NCBI GenBank assembly: GCA_045588485.1
Contig: JAZNEI010000014.1
Coordinates: 21,150 to 85,149, forward strand
Reading direction: 5' to 3'
DNA length: 64,000 nt
Source of the DNA: HGM04593 sp045588485
Lineage (GTDB): Bacteria > Bacteroidota > Bacteroidia > Bacteroidales > Bacteroidaceae
Both the position numbers and the translations under genes were made by a program. The notes below the pieces were generated by a model. It did not search any database. It was not told the origin of the DNA and saw nothing but the letters and a program-made list of their open reading frames with translations. Shown one piece after another: positions 13,796-22,866 of the stretch. How positions within the stretch are numbered: the first letter of the stretch is position 1; every line of letters starts with the position of its first letter.

Positions 13796-16516
13796 TCATT
13801 TAACCAGCACCTTTGTACCATTGACAATGTAGAATCCGGTAGAGAGAGAAATATTCTTCATACCCTCTACCACTGCGTCAAAAACCACACGTCCCGAGAG
13901 GTCGGCAACAGAGACATTGGTTGCACGCTCAGCCGAGACAACAATTCCACCATCGACTACATCAACATCAATCTTTGACGATACTCCTATCTCCTTTATT
14001 CCTACAGTACCATTGGTATTCTCCATGCCTGCTTTCTGATATACACGTACCCAATCGAAACGGGTCTCATATACGTGATTAACGTCGGCATTGGCAGCCC
14101 AAGAGCCGTTACCCACACTCTGATTGAGAATGATGTGGAAATGCTTGTCGAAGGGCCACTGTCCCTGTGCAAGTTGCGAAGCGTCGGTCGATTTCTCGTA
14201 TCGGCCAACCTCTTTTCCATCGACGAACCAAACGAGAGAGGTTTCGTCCCATTCGAGTCCGTATGTATGATAACAGCTGAGGTCAACCGCAACATCATAG
14301 CTCGACTTGGGATTGTTCTTCTGTCCAAGGTCGTAGGTCCAATTAGAGTGTACGGTGTGCCAAGAACGGTTCTGCGCATCTATAGTCTCCCAAATATCAA
14401 TCTCACCGCAGTCGGGCCACCCTGCACTCTGATTTTCGGGCATCATCCAAAATGCTGGGAAGTTACCAGTCCAGGGGTTAGAGAAGATACGCGCCTCGAT
14501 ATATCCGTATGTGAATCCAAAGAGACGGTGGCTCTTTATACCGCCTGTTATCATCGGAACATTATCGGTGCTTCTGTCGGGATTGGGAATAGCACGTGCC
14601 ACAAGGTCACCACCCTGCTGATAGATTACCTCTTTGCTGTCGCTGAGCCAACGGTTCCACGTTGCACCCTGACGCTGACAACGCATCCACTTGCTTTTTG
14701 TGGGCTGTGTACCATCCTCGGCGTTGAACTCATCGCTGAACACAAGACGATACTCGGCAGCATCGCTCTCTGAAAAGTCGATATATACCTCGACATCACC
14801 GTTTACGCTATCGGCCGGAATCGAGAAACGATGCGAAGCTGGAGAATACTCGCTCCACTGTATATTGCCGTTCAGATACTGAGGACCTGAGAGATTATGA
14901 CCGTGCTTAACACGCACATTGCTTGCCACGTAACCCTTAGCCACAGGTACTCCTGCAATATTAATCTTGGTAGAAGCTGGCACTTTAGCCGGCAGTGCAC
15001 TATTGTTCATACCATATATATTACCGTTTGTCGAGAATAGTCTGAGCGACTTATTTCCGCGAACGATATTCAGCAAGAAATCTACCACTGCTCCATTATT
15101 CGTTGTAATATCGGCACCACCATCCGGGTTAATATTGTTTGCATCCAATTTCAGACGCACACGATACACGCCATCGGCAATTATCAAGGGGAGTTCAAAT
15201 GCAGGCAGAGTCTTTCCCTTAGCCTCTACCGCTTCACCTACACTGTTCTTGCCATTATAATATGTATAGGCAACAAGCTCGCTCGACTGCGCAGGAACAC
15301 CGGCATCGGTAATCATAGGAGTAAACAGACCATCGTTGTTAAGGTCGATATAAAGATAGTAGTCGAGCGCCTCGCGGTTATCCTCGACATTCACATTGAA
15401 TACCATCGAATTGGGAACGGTTACGTGCGTTGCAGTCTTATCGAAATAGATATTGTCGCCGCTTACCGACACATTACGTTTTCTTGTTCCCGAAGTGATA
15501 TTTATCTTTCCTGTATATGCCGAAAGTCCCTTTGCCTCCTTATCGAAAGAGAGGCTGTAGATACCATCGGACGAACCGCTTGACTGTGCAAGGTCGACAC
15601 TGATTCTTACGTCGCCATCGATATACTCGGCAGGAATTTCATATTCATTGCCTTTGATAAGGAATCCGGGAATTGTAACATCACTATACTGTGCTACACC
15701 GTGAATGAGCGAGTCTCCATCGAGATTATGTCCGTGACGAATGGTAATTGTATTGCACACATAACCCTCGTTAGGTACGATTTTCACTGTTAGAGGAGTA
15801 CCGAATTTATGCGAGTAACCTGTTAGCGCCTTTCCGTCGGTAGTGGTTAGAGTACCATTGTTACATTTAGCCTCAATGCCACACTTATCGCTGTGGATAT
15901 TAAGTCTGACATCACAAATAGCACCACCGTTCTTTAAAATTCCGTTGCCATCCTCGGGACGACCGGCAGGGTCGATAGATGCCCAATCGACCTTGTAACG
16001 CATACGGTAGAACCCGTTCTTCAGGTTCTCGGGAATAATAAACGAGGGAGGATTAAGCACATTGGAATCATCAACCCTGCGACCTGCACTATTATAACCC
16101 TCGCCCGAGCCAAGCTCCTTCTCGGCATACGAGAAAGCCATAATATCGCTACCCTCGGGGATTGATGCGTTCTCGCCAAGAGTAGCCTCGAAGCTACCGT
16201 CCTGCCCGCAGTCGAGGTAGACAAAGCCGTGCATCCAATCACCTGAGAAACCGAATTTAGCAGTCACCGTCTCACCTGCTTTTGCACTGAAAGTAGGAGT
16301 GTCCACCAGCGAATAGACCTTTAAGGGAGCAGGTAGCGATATTGTCTGACTATTCAAAGATACCGAATTAAGACGGCGCGAAGCGTGAGTATAATTCTGA
16401 TTCTTATTGAAGTTGATAGGATAATCGTCACCTGCCGCGACAACAGGCGGAATTCCAAGAAGCACCAGCGCAAGGGCAAGCAGCCACCCTCGGCTGCCAA
16501 AAAGAGTTTTTTTCAT
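13796..16516 (-). CDS. Secreted GH16 beta-glucanase-type enzyme with GEVED domains and a T9SS tail
   Basis: A 906-residue protein. Residues 1-28 are a signal peptide. Two similar modules (about 60-210 and 330-485), each ending in a GAICDVRLNI/GAVVDFLLNI strand, look like GEVED domains. A GH16 catalytic domain (about 590-830) follows, with the family motif E-I-D-I-W-E at 705-710, where E705 is the expected nucleophile and E710 the acid/base. GGIKSHRLFGFTYGYIEARI and FPAFWMMPEN also match laminarinase-like GH16. The C-terminal ~70 residues end in FYIVNGTKVLVK, a T9SS sorting tail. It probably acts on beta-1,3-glucan or a similar polysaccharide at the cell surface. There is no SusC/D pair nearby. 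Confidence 0.88.
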   Translation of the reverse strand: MKKTLFGSRGWLLALALVLLGIPPVVAAGDDYPINFNKNQNYTHASRRLNSVSLNSQTISLPAPLKVYSLVDTPTFSAKAGETVTAKFGFSGDWMHGFVYLDCGQDGSFEATLGENASIPEGSDIMAFSYAEKELGSGEGYNSAGRRVDDSNVLNPPSFIIPENLKNGFYRMRYKVDWASIDPAGRPEDGNGILKNGGAICDVRLNIHSDKCGIEAKCNNGTLTTTDGKALTGYSHKFGTPLTVKIVPNEGYVCNTITIRHGHNLDGDSLIHGVAQYSDVTIPGFLIKGNEYEIPAEYIDGDVRISVDLAQSSGSSDGIYSLSFDKEAKGLSAYTGKINITSGTRKRNVSVSGDNIYFDKTATHVTVPNSMVFNVNVEDNREALDYYLYIDLNNDGLFTPMITDAGVPAQSSELVAYTYYNGKNSVGEAVEAKGKTLPAFELPLIIADGVYRVRLKLDANNINPDGGADITTNNGAVVDFLLNIVRGNKSLRLFSTNGNIYGMNNSALPAKVPASTKINIAGVPVAKGYVASNVRVKHGHNLSGPQYLNGNIQWSEYSPASHRFSIPADSVNGDVEVYIDFSESDAAEYRLVFSDEFNAEDGTQPTKSKWMRCQRQGATWNRWLSDSKEVIYQQGGDLVARAIPNPDRSTDNVPMITGGIKSHRLFGFTYGYIEARIFSNPWTGNFPAFWMMPENQSAGWPDCGEIDIWETIDAQNRSWHTVHSNWTYDLGQKNNPKSSYDVAVDLSCYHTYGLEWDETSLVWFVDGKEVGRYEKSTDASQLAQGQWPFDKHFHIILNQSVGNGSWAANADVNHVYETRFDWVRVYQKAGMENTNGTVGIKEIGVSSKIDVDVVDGGIVVSAERATNVSVADLSGRVVFDAVVEGMKNISLSTGFYIVNGTKVLVK

Positions 16517-16865
16517 AGAATTGATATTTAAAAATTAGCTAATTTTCGTAGTACAGCAACGAATCACATCGCGCTTTGCGCGAAGGTACAGAAAAACAAG
16601 CAAATATAATCACAAACTTACAAAATAATATCAACCTTACTTGTTTTTACAGCGAGTGCAGTGTATGTTCGCGGTTTACAGCGAAAATTAAATAGACAAT
16701 AACATTTCTATCCACTTTCACCAATTATAGTGCAAAAAACCTCTATGAAAATTATTTACAAGTGTGCAATTTTTGCACACTTTTTGCAAAAAACAGACGA
16801 TTTTCGAAAATTCTCTTGCAACCACAAAGTGCTGAAACTACCTTTACAGTAAAAAAAGGGCAATT
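16517..16865. other. Divergent intergenic region with a repeat fragment and a hairpin
   Basis: It separates the GH16 gene from the ABC permease. GCGAGTGCAGTGTATGTTCG (within 16650-16677) is the 3' part of the dispersed repeat seen at 5861 and 7858. AAGTGTGCAA (16760-16769) and TTGCACACTT (16773-16782) form a perfect inverted repeat with a 3-base loop and a T tail, which could be a terminator or an operator about 85 bases before the permease. No open frame was seen. Confidence 0.6.
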
Positions 16866-19265
16866 ATGACAATTATAAAAAAAGCATTTTCGGCACTCTC
16901 GCGCTACAAACTTTTCACCGCACTTAATGTGCTTGGACTAACCATTGTACTCACCGTTGTATATATTCTTTTAATTCCTGTATATAATTCCCTCACCTGG
17001 AACAGAGGGATAAAAGACTGCGACCGCATTTATGTACTGACACACAACTTTAGACCATCGGAGCCTGAGTCGGAGTTTTTTCCACAGGGAATGGTGCGTC
17101 TGCTGTGCGACGATAATCCCTACGTCGAGTGTTACAGCCACAAATTAGACAACGAATATCTATTTGTAGACAACAGAGTAATCGGTTGTCTGCCACTGCG
17201 ACGCGAACATATTAATCTATACAGTCCCAAGATTACCGCCGGTAGCTGGGAGAGATTATTTGAATATGACGGTTGCGCTGTATCGTGCTCATACGCAAAA
17301 AAGCAGAGGCTGAACATAGGCGACACAATAAAGCTATCGGACGATGCATCCTACAGTAAAATAGTGTCGGCAATATTCAAGGATTTTCCCAAAAACAGCC
17401 AATGGGGACTTGTTGAGATAATAAGAGACGGTAGCCAAGAATATGATATTTACGGGCAACAATGGAACGTTATGTATAGCCCCCTGCTCGTTAAGTTACA
17501 TAAAGATACCCAAGAGAATGAGTTTCTTAACCACTTTATAATGCGCGTAAAAGAGCTGAAAGTCAACGAGTATTTCATAAAAGACCTTACAACCGAGAAT
17601 GTAGAGCAATTTATTCACCTTACACCCTTAGACGAGATATACTTTACACCACAAATTGGCAACAACAGCCATTTCTTTAGAGGTCGATTGGATGATACCC
17701 TACTTATGATGACATTGGCTATAATTTTGTTTGCGATAGCCTTTATAAACTATTTTAACCTATTCACAGCAATTATCCCGTGGCGCATACGCAGCATAAA
17801 CACACAGAAGATAATGGGCGCATATACAATGCAACTGCGTAGCGAATTACTGGTAGAAAGCCTTATATTAGTTATTGCATCACTATTTTTCTCATATATA
17901 GCCATAAACTATCTAAGCGACACCAATACTTTCCGTTTATGGAGTTCAACAGGTCTGCTACCCTCGAATAATATCGACGTTACAATTATCATCGTAAGCG
18001 CATCTGTGGTAACAGCTCTGTTTGCGGCCTTCTACCCCACGTGGTACATAACATCGTTCACACCCTCCTTTGTGCTTAAAGGAAGATTTGCAGCAACAGC
18101 TTCGGGAAAACAGTTGCGTTACGCACTTGTATGTCTGCAATTCGTAGCATCGTTCTTTTTTGTAACAGCAGGCTTTCTTACCTATCAGCAATTCAACGGC
18201 CGTAGCAATAGCGATTGGGGAATATGCTTCGATAATATATACCAATATAGTATACACCACAATATAGAGTACGATATTACACCACAGATGCTACCCACTG
18301 TTTATAACCGATTCAAAAGTTGTGAACAGGTCGAAGAGGTAACATTTATGCACACGAGTTTCACTAATTACAACGGACTCATTAAAACCACATTCCACAA
18401 TCATCCCGACAAGGAGAAACGAGAGAATAAGTTCAACTTTGTGCACGTATATCACAATTTTATAGAAACGATGGGCATTGATATTATATCGGGTCGAGGA
18501 TTTAACAGCGACGACACACAGAAAGCTCCGGTGGCGATTATAAACGAGGCTATGCAAAAGGAGTTTAATATCGGAATAGGAGATATGCTGCGCATATACG
18601 AAAGAGGTATCGACGACCGCGCTGCGATTGTCGGTATCTGCCGCGACTTTTACCACCACGACCTGCACCAGAGCATCGAACCATTGGCACTTATACACTC
18701 ACCCAAAGTCCCTCTTAATGAATCTCTAATTAAAACAACCGAAGAGTGCAATCTCACACACCTAAACAATAGTATTACGAGCGAATTAAAAAATCTTGAG
18801 CCGAATACCAGCCTTGCTATCCCCGTTTTTCAGTTAAAAACAAAGATAGAGGATATTTGGCTCAGTGCCGAACAGTATATAATTAAGATACTGATTCCCA
18901 TTAGTATAACAGCTGTCATAGTTGCATTGCTCGGAGTATTTGGGCTTGTGGCACTCGAGACGCGCTACCGTCGCAAGGAGATTGCCATACGCCGAGTAAA
19001 CGGCGCACTTGTTAAAGATATACTTATGTTGTTCAACAAACAATTTCTATATATACTTATAGGATGTTTCATCTTCACCATTCCACTGCTTATATACGCC
19101 TTTGAGCAGTGGCAGCAGGATTTTGCACAAAAAATACCGCTGAACGTGTGGCCGTTTGCTGTCTCATTTTTCCTTGTGGCATTGCTCACCGCTGCCATTA
19201 TAACCATAGGCGCTTGGCGAGTGGTAACACAGAATCCAATCGAGGTGATTGGTAATGGGGAATAA
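16866..19265 (+). CDS. FtsX/MacB-type ABC transporter permease without an adjacent ATPase
   Basis: A 799-residue protein of the duplicated MacB_PCD-FtsX type frequent in Bacteroidales. TM1 is near residues 18-40. A long periplasmic region follows (to about 270), then three spans (about 275-300, 325-345 and 370-395), a fourth TM near 415-435, a second periplasmic domain, and three final spans (about 675-700, 725-750 and 765-790). LETRYRRKEIAIRRVNGALVKDIL near the end is the typical FtsX loop. These permeases normally need a LolD/MacB-like ATPase, and none is encoded next to it. The next genes are an ECF sigma factor and a membrane protein on the same strand. Confidence 0.85.
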   Translation: MTIIKKAFSALSRYKLFTALNVLGLTIVLTVVYILLIPVYNSLTWNRGIKDCDRIYVLTHNFRPSEPESEFFPQGMVRLLCDDNPYVECYSHKLDNEYLFVDNRVIGCLPLRREHINLYSPKITAGSWERLFEYDGCAVSCSYAKKQRLNIGDTIKLSDDASYSKIVSAIFKDFPKNSQWGLVEIIRDGSQEYDIYGQQWNVMYSPLLVKLHKDTQENEFLNHFIMRVKELKVNEYFIKDLTTENVEQFIHLTPLDEIYFTPQIGNNSHFFRGRLDDTLLMMTLAIILFAIAFINYFNLFTAIIPWRIRSINTQKIMGAYTMQLRSELLVESLILVIASLFFSYIAINYLSDTNTFRLWSSTGLLPSNNIDVTIIIVSASVVTALFAAFYPTWYITSFTPSFVLKGRFAATASGKQLRYALVCLQFVASFFFVTAGFLTYQQFNGRSNSDWGICFDNIYQYSIHHNIEYDITPQMLPTVYNRFKSCEQVEEVTFMHTSFTNYNGLIKTTFHNHPDKEKRENKFNFVHVYHNFIETMGIDIISGRGFNSDDTQKAPVAIINEAMQKEFNIGIGDMLRIYERGIDDRAAIVGICRDFYHHDLHQSIEPLALIHSPKVPLNESLIKTTEECNLTHLNNSITSELKNLEPNTSLAIPVFQLKTKIEDIWLSAEQYIIKILIPISITAVIVALLGVFGLVALETRYRRKEIAIRRVNGALVKDILMLFNKQFLYILIGCFIFTIPLLIYAFEQWQQDFAQKIPLNVWPFAVSFFLVALLTAAIITIGAWRVVTQNPIEVIGNGE

Positions 19266-19362
19266 ATGGTACAAAAAATCCAAGCAAACACTTTTTTTTT
19301 ACTTGTTTGCTGAAAGTTTTTCTCCTTTCCTGTGTCTAAGTTGGTAGAAAACGAATAAACCG

Positions 19363-19845
19363 ATGGAGAATATTGAAGCAAAATTTACAGCAATGGTAAA
19401 AGAACACAGCAAGACAATATATACAGTCTGCTACTTCTTTTCCAACGACAGAGAAGAGGTCAACGACCTTTTCCAAGAGATTCTGATTAATCTGTGGCGT
19501 GGGTTTCCCAATTTCCGCGGAGAGAGTAACCCCAAGACCTGGATATGGCGTGTCAGCCTCAACACCTGCAGCAATGTTGAGAGAAAAAAGAGAAGCAGTG
19601 TACCCACCATACCTCTTTTGGTCGACATCGACCTGTACAACGATGACGACGAGCACAGCCGACAGATTCAGATGCTGTACGAGAGAATAAACCGACTCGA
19701 AGTCTTTGATAGAGCCATCATTCTTCTTTGGCTGGAGAATATGAGCTATCGCGACATAGCCAACGTAGTAGGTATAAGCCTCTCCAATGTCACCACCCGT
19801 TTATTCCGTATTAAAGAACAACTTAAAAAGATGTCAAACAAGTAA
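19363..19845 (+). CDS. ECF-type RNA polymerase sigma factor
   Basis: A 160-residue sigma factor. Region 2 shows YTVCYFFSNDREEVNDLFQEILINLWRGFPNFRGESNPKTWIWRVSLNTC. Region 4 shows LEVFDRAIILLWLENMSYRDIANVVGISLSNVTTRLFRIKEQL. Nothing in it suggests a fused sensor domain. It begins 97 bases after the permease and ends 12 bases before a membrane protein gene, with which it is probably cotranscribed; sigma genes paired this way often have their regulator in the next gene. It is unlike the other two ECF genes in this window (6273-6779 and 20898-21491). Confidence 0.92.
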   Translation: MENIEAKFTAMVKEHSKTIYTVCYFFSNDREEVNDLFQEILINLWRGFPNFRGESNPKTWIWRVSLNTCSNVERKKRSSVPTIPLLVDIDLYNDDDEHSRQIQMLYERINRLEVFDRAIILLWLENMSYRDIANVVGISLSNVTTRLFRIKEQLKKMSNK

Positions 19846-19857
19846 AAACAAAAGAGT

Positions 19858-20574
19858 ATGATACAGCAACCCATCAACAATAGCGAAATTGAAAACTCTA
19901 AGGAGCAATTCAATCTGTTTGATGTAGAACTCGATAAAAAACGCACTATTACCGAGGATAGCAAAGAACAAAATGCCACAACTGCCCCACCCTCAAACAA
20001 TAGCGAGTTGGACATTCTAAAGGAACAATTCGGACTACTCAACGCCAAACTTGATAAGCAGCTGATTCTTAACGAAGGGATAATAAACGATTCGATTAAA
20101 GAGAAGCTGTCACACATCGAAAAATGGTATCGCAACCGATTTATAGTTTCTCTTGTGTCGGCACCCATAGTGAGCGTAGTATTTATGTTTATGTACATAG
20201 GACAGGGCGCGGAATACTGGGGATTCAGCCTATATATTCTTGCTGTAGGAGCACTGGAGTATTATCTTAACCGCAAGAGCTATAATAAGCTTGACGTGAA
20301 AAACCTCACATCTCTAAGTATGACCGAGGCAGCCGAGAACATTGCCCGACACAAACAGATGCGTTCGCGCACAAACAGAATTATGGCAATTCCTCTTATA
20401 CTTCTGATTGCCTGGACAATACTCATCGCAAGTGATTTTGTTTGGAAACCTTTTGTGACTATACTTACCGTATCCTCGATAACCCTCTCCATCATTTGGG
20501 GCATACAACAAGAGAAAACCAACAGGAAACATCTCGAAGAGATTCTCAGGATGATAAAGAACCTTAGAGGATAA
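19858..20574 (+). CDS. Four-span membrane protein with a duplicated N-terminal segment
   Basis: A 238-residue protein I do not recognise. The first 90 residues are hydrophilic and contain a tandem pair: NNSEIENSKEQFNLFDVELDKK (about 7-28) and NNSELDILKEQFGLLNAKLDKQ (about 45-66), likely a coiled-coil stalk. Two pairs of hydrophobic segments follow (about 99-118, 121-140, 176-195 and 199-217), then a short charged tail. Its position right after an ECF sigma factor makes a regulatory partner role possible, with the cytosolic stalk facing the sigma factor. That is inference only; no anti-sigma motif was seen. Confidence 0.7.
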   Translation: MIQQPINNSEIENSKEQFNLFDVELDKKRTITEDSKEQNATTAPPSNNSELDILKEQFGLLNAKLDKQLILNEGIINDSIKEKLSHIEKWYRNRFIVSLVSAPIVSVVFMFMYIGQGAEYWGFSLYILAVGALEYYLNRKSYNKLDVKNLTSLSMTEAAENIARHKQMRSRTNRIMAIPLILLIAWTILIASDFVWKPFVTILTVSSITLSIIWGIQQEKTNRKHLEEILRMIKNLRG

Positions 20575-20582
20575 AAAAAGAA

Positions 20583-20618
20583 TATCCCCATACGATTCAA
20601 ATTTTTCGTATGGGGATA
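20583..20618. terminator. Bidirectional terminator between convergent genes
   Basis: Perfect 12-base arms TATCCCCATACG (20583-20594) and CGTATGGGGATA (20607-20618). On the minus strand a T-rich tail (TTCTTTTTT) follows. It lies between the stops at 20574 and 20622. Confidence 0.82.
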
Positions 20619-20621
20619 ATG

Positions 20622-20801
20622 TCAGTTCAGTAACAGTTCCTGTGCCCTACCCTCTATTGCATTGCATACTCTGAAGTTACGGGCAAAATTTTTGATGAAC
20701 TCTAAAGAGTTTTTCGATGGCGTAAGTTCTTTCTCGCTATACAAAGCCTCTTCTGTTACTTTCTCATTAAATCTAAAATTCCGAGTAAAAATATCATCCA
20801 T
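20622..20801 (-). CDS. Small conserved Bacteroidales protein after an ECF sigma gene
   Basis: I place the start at the Met of MDDIFTRNFRFNEKVTEEAL, giving 59 residues. An upstream ATG in frame (20846) would add 15 residues that do not look conserved. The central PSKNSLEFIKNFARNFRV has the style of small Bacteroidales proteins (P-S-x-x-S/T-L-D/E-F-I-x-x-F-A-R) whose function I do not know. It follows the sigma gene at 20898 on the same strand and ends before a terminator, so the two probably form one unit. Confidence is moderate because of the short length. Confidence 0.6.
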   Translation of the reverse strand: MDDIFTRNFRFNEKVTEEALYSEKELTPSKNSLEFIKNFARNFRVCNAIEGRAQELLLN

Positions 20802-20897
20802 AGGCAATCTATTATTAATACCTTCTGATATAATAACGCACACCAAAGAGATATATTATATCTACCGACGATATTTTTACACAAAAAATATAGTTTA

Positions 20898-21491
20898 TCA
20901 CTCCAATGTAAGAATCATATTCTTCTCGGCAGCAATGCGACGCATATTCATTACTGCATAGCGTACACGTCCCAATGCAGTATTAATACTTACACCTGTA
21001 ATCTCGGCTATATCTTTGAACGACTTATTCTCGAAGAAACGCATTGTCACCACTTGGCGCTGGCACTCGGGAAGTTCATTTACCAAACGTCTTACATCTT
21101 TAAGTACACGACGGTTAACTATTTTCGACTCGATAGTTCCCTCAGAAAACTTCGCATTATTCAACAAATCGACCTCACTCTCGTCGTTAGAGATAAGGTT
21201 CTCGTTGCGTTCTTGACGGAAAAGGTCAATCACAAGATTATGTGCAATGCGGGTAATCCATGCTCCAAATTTTCCGTCAGACTGGTAACGTCCTTGCTGT
21301 AGGTTTACAATTGCCTTGACGAAAGTCTCTTGGAAAAGGTCCTCGGTAACTTCTCGTGAACGTACAAGAAAGAAAATATAGCGGTATAACTTATCCTGAT
21401 AGCGTTCCAATAAAGTATCGAACGCCACATTATTGCCTTCTAGATAAAGTTTGACCAATGCATCATCGGTCATATTCTTCAAATTCTCCAT
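20898..21491 (-). CDS. ECF-type RNA polymerase sigma factor
   Basis: A 197-residue sigma factor. Region 2 has LLERYQDKLYRYIFFLVRSREVTEDLFQETFVKAI and GAWITRIAHNLVIDLFRQERNENL. Region 4 has LPECQRQVVTMRFFENKSFKDIAEITGVSINTALGRVRYAVMNMRRI. This type, with the following small protein, is frequent across Bacteroidales and is close to the general ECF group without a dedicated transmembrane anti-sigma factor. About 265 bases of AT-rich sequence without a gene separate it from fmt. Confidence 0.94.
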   Translation of the reverse strand: MENLKNMTDDALVKLYLEGNNVAFDTLLERYQDKLYRYIFFLVRSREVTEDLFQETFVKAIVNLQQGRYQSDGKFGAWITRIAHNLVIDLFRQERNENLISNDESEVDLLNNAKFSEGTIESKIVNRRVLKDVRRLVNELPECQRQVVTMRFFENKSFKDIAEITGVSINTALGRVRYAVMNMRRIAAEKNMILTLE

Positions 21492-21698
21492 TATTTACAT
21501 TATATTATTAAGGAGTAGAAGTTTCTCTATAGGCAATAATTTTAGATTGTTAAGATTTTATTATTTCATTTTATTTTAAAACTGTTACAGATATCTGTCT
21601 GCAACCGCTTTAAAAGCATTATATTATGTTGACATTTGTTTATCAACACTGCAAAGAAATAAAATTTATTCTTTTGTTCCAAATAATTTTAAATAAAA

Positions 21699-21726
21699 AT
21701 GCCGACATTAACAATAATATCGGCAT
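21699..21726 (-). terminator. Terminator of fmt
   Basis: ATGCCGA (21699-21705) and TCGGCAT (21720-21726) pair. The minus strand continues with TTTTTATTT. It is 31 bases past the fmt stop codon. Confidence 0.7.
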
Positions 21727-21756
21727 CAATACGTTATAAAACAATTATTTTTATCA

Positions 21757-22746
21757 TTATTTCACTATTTCGGCACCCTGCATATTGAATCCTCTTAACA
21801 GGTCATCAACCTGCATACGCTTTTTACCCGGAACCTGCAGAGATAACAGATGAATATATCCGCCATCAACTGCCACTTTCACATATTTCTTGCCATCGGT
21901 TAGCAGCGTACCACACTCTTTATCGTGGCCGGCCTTCTCTGTTGCCACCTCATATACTTTCACTGCGACAGTATTGCCATCAGCTGTACGTATCTCGGTC
22001 CACGCAGCAGGATATGGAGACATACCTCGCACAAAGTCATATACAGCATCTAACTTTTTATCCCAAGAGATACGACAGGTATCGCGGAAAATCTTGGGAG
22101 CAGGACGAAGCTCATCAGCGCTCTTATAGAGCTTATCTTGTGGCAGTGCCACCGCCTTGCCTGCTACAATAGCCTCTACCGTACGAAGCACTGTATCGCC
22201 GCCTGTCAGCATCAGTTTATCGTGCAAGGTAGCTGCGGTATCATCATCTGCAATAGGCACAATATCCTGAAAAATAATATCGCCCGTATCAATCTCGTGC
22301 TTTAGGAAAAAGGTCGTAACACCGGTCTCTTTATCACCATTTATGATTGCCCAATTGATTGGAGCAGCCCCACGATACTGCGGTAGCAACGATGCATGCA
22401 GATTAAATGTACCCAAACGGGGCATATTCCACACGCTCTCAGGGAGCATACGGAAAGCTACGACAATCTGAAGGTCGGCCCTCCACTCGGCAAGTGCAGT
22501 TTGAAACGTCTCGTCTTTAAGCGATACAGGCTGCAGTAGAGGGATATCATTCTCTACTGCAAACTGTTTCACCGGACTCATCAGCAGTTGGGTTCCGCGT
22601 TTGTTTATCATTTTGTCGGGCATCGTTACAACACCCACCACCTCGAACCCGCATGAGCCATCACATTTCTGTCGTTCAACAATACGACGCAGAGGCTCAA
22701 CGGCAAAGTCCGGGGTTCCCAAATATACTATTCTAAGTTTTTCCAT
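21757..22746 (-). CDS. fmt: Methionyl-tRNA formyltransferase
   Basis: A 329-residue enzyme, the expected length, which formylates initiator Met-tRNA using 10-formyltetrahydrofolate. I start it at the ATG of MEKLRIVYLGTPDFAVEPL, because a longer frame from 22797 adds 17 residues with no family match. Family features are FNLHASLLPQYRGAAPINWAI (catalytic Asn and His region), GVTTFFLKHEIDTGDI (catalytic Asp), and the C-terminal tRNA-binding domain ending in VDDLLRGFNMQGAEIV. It is downstream of the ClC gene on the same strand, with a 120-base gap. Confidence 0.96.
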   Translation of the reverse strand: MEKLRIVYLGTPDFAVEPLRRIVERQKCDGSCGFEVVGVVTMPDKMINKRGTQLLMSPVKQFAVENDIPLLQPVSLKDETFQTALAEWRADLQIVVAFRMLPESVWNMPRLGTFNLHASLLPQYRGAAPINWAIINGDKETGVTTFFLKHEIDTGDIIFQDIVPIADDDTAATLHDKLMLTGGDTVLRTVEAIVAGKAVALPQDKLYKSADELRPAPKIFRDTCRISWDKKLDAVYDFVRGMSPYPAAWTEIRTADGNTVAVKVYEVATEKAGHDKECGTLLTDGKKYVKVAVDGGYIHLLSLQVPGKKRMQVDDLLRGFNMQGAEIVK

Positions 22747-22866
22747 TTTATATGTTATATGTAACCAAAAAATTCTCTTAACCTGTGGTAAATACAAATA
22801 CCAATAGTCGGGATGTGCGGGCGATTAGAAATCGCCCCTACAAGCAATGAATATTCTTAGCACTCT

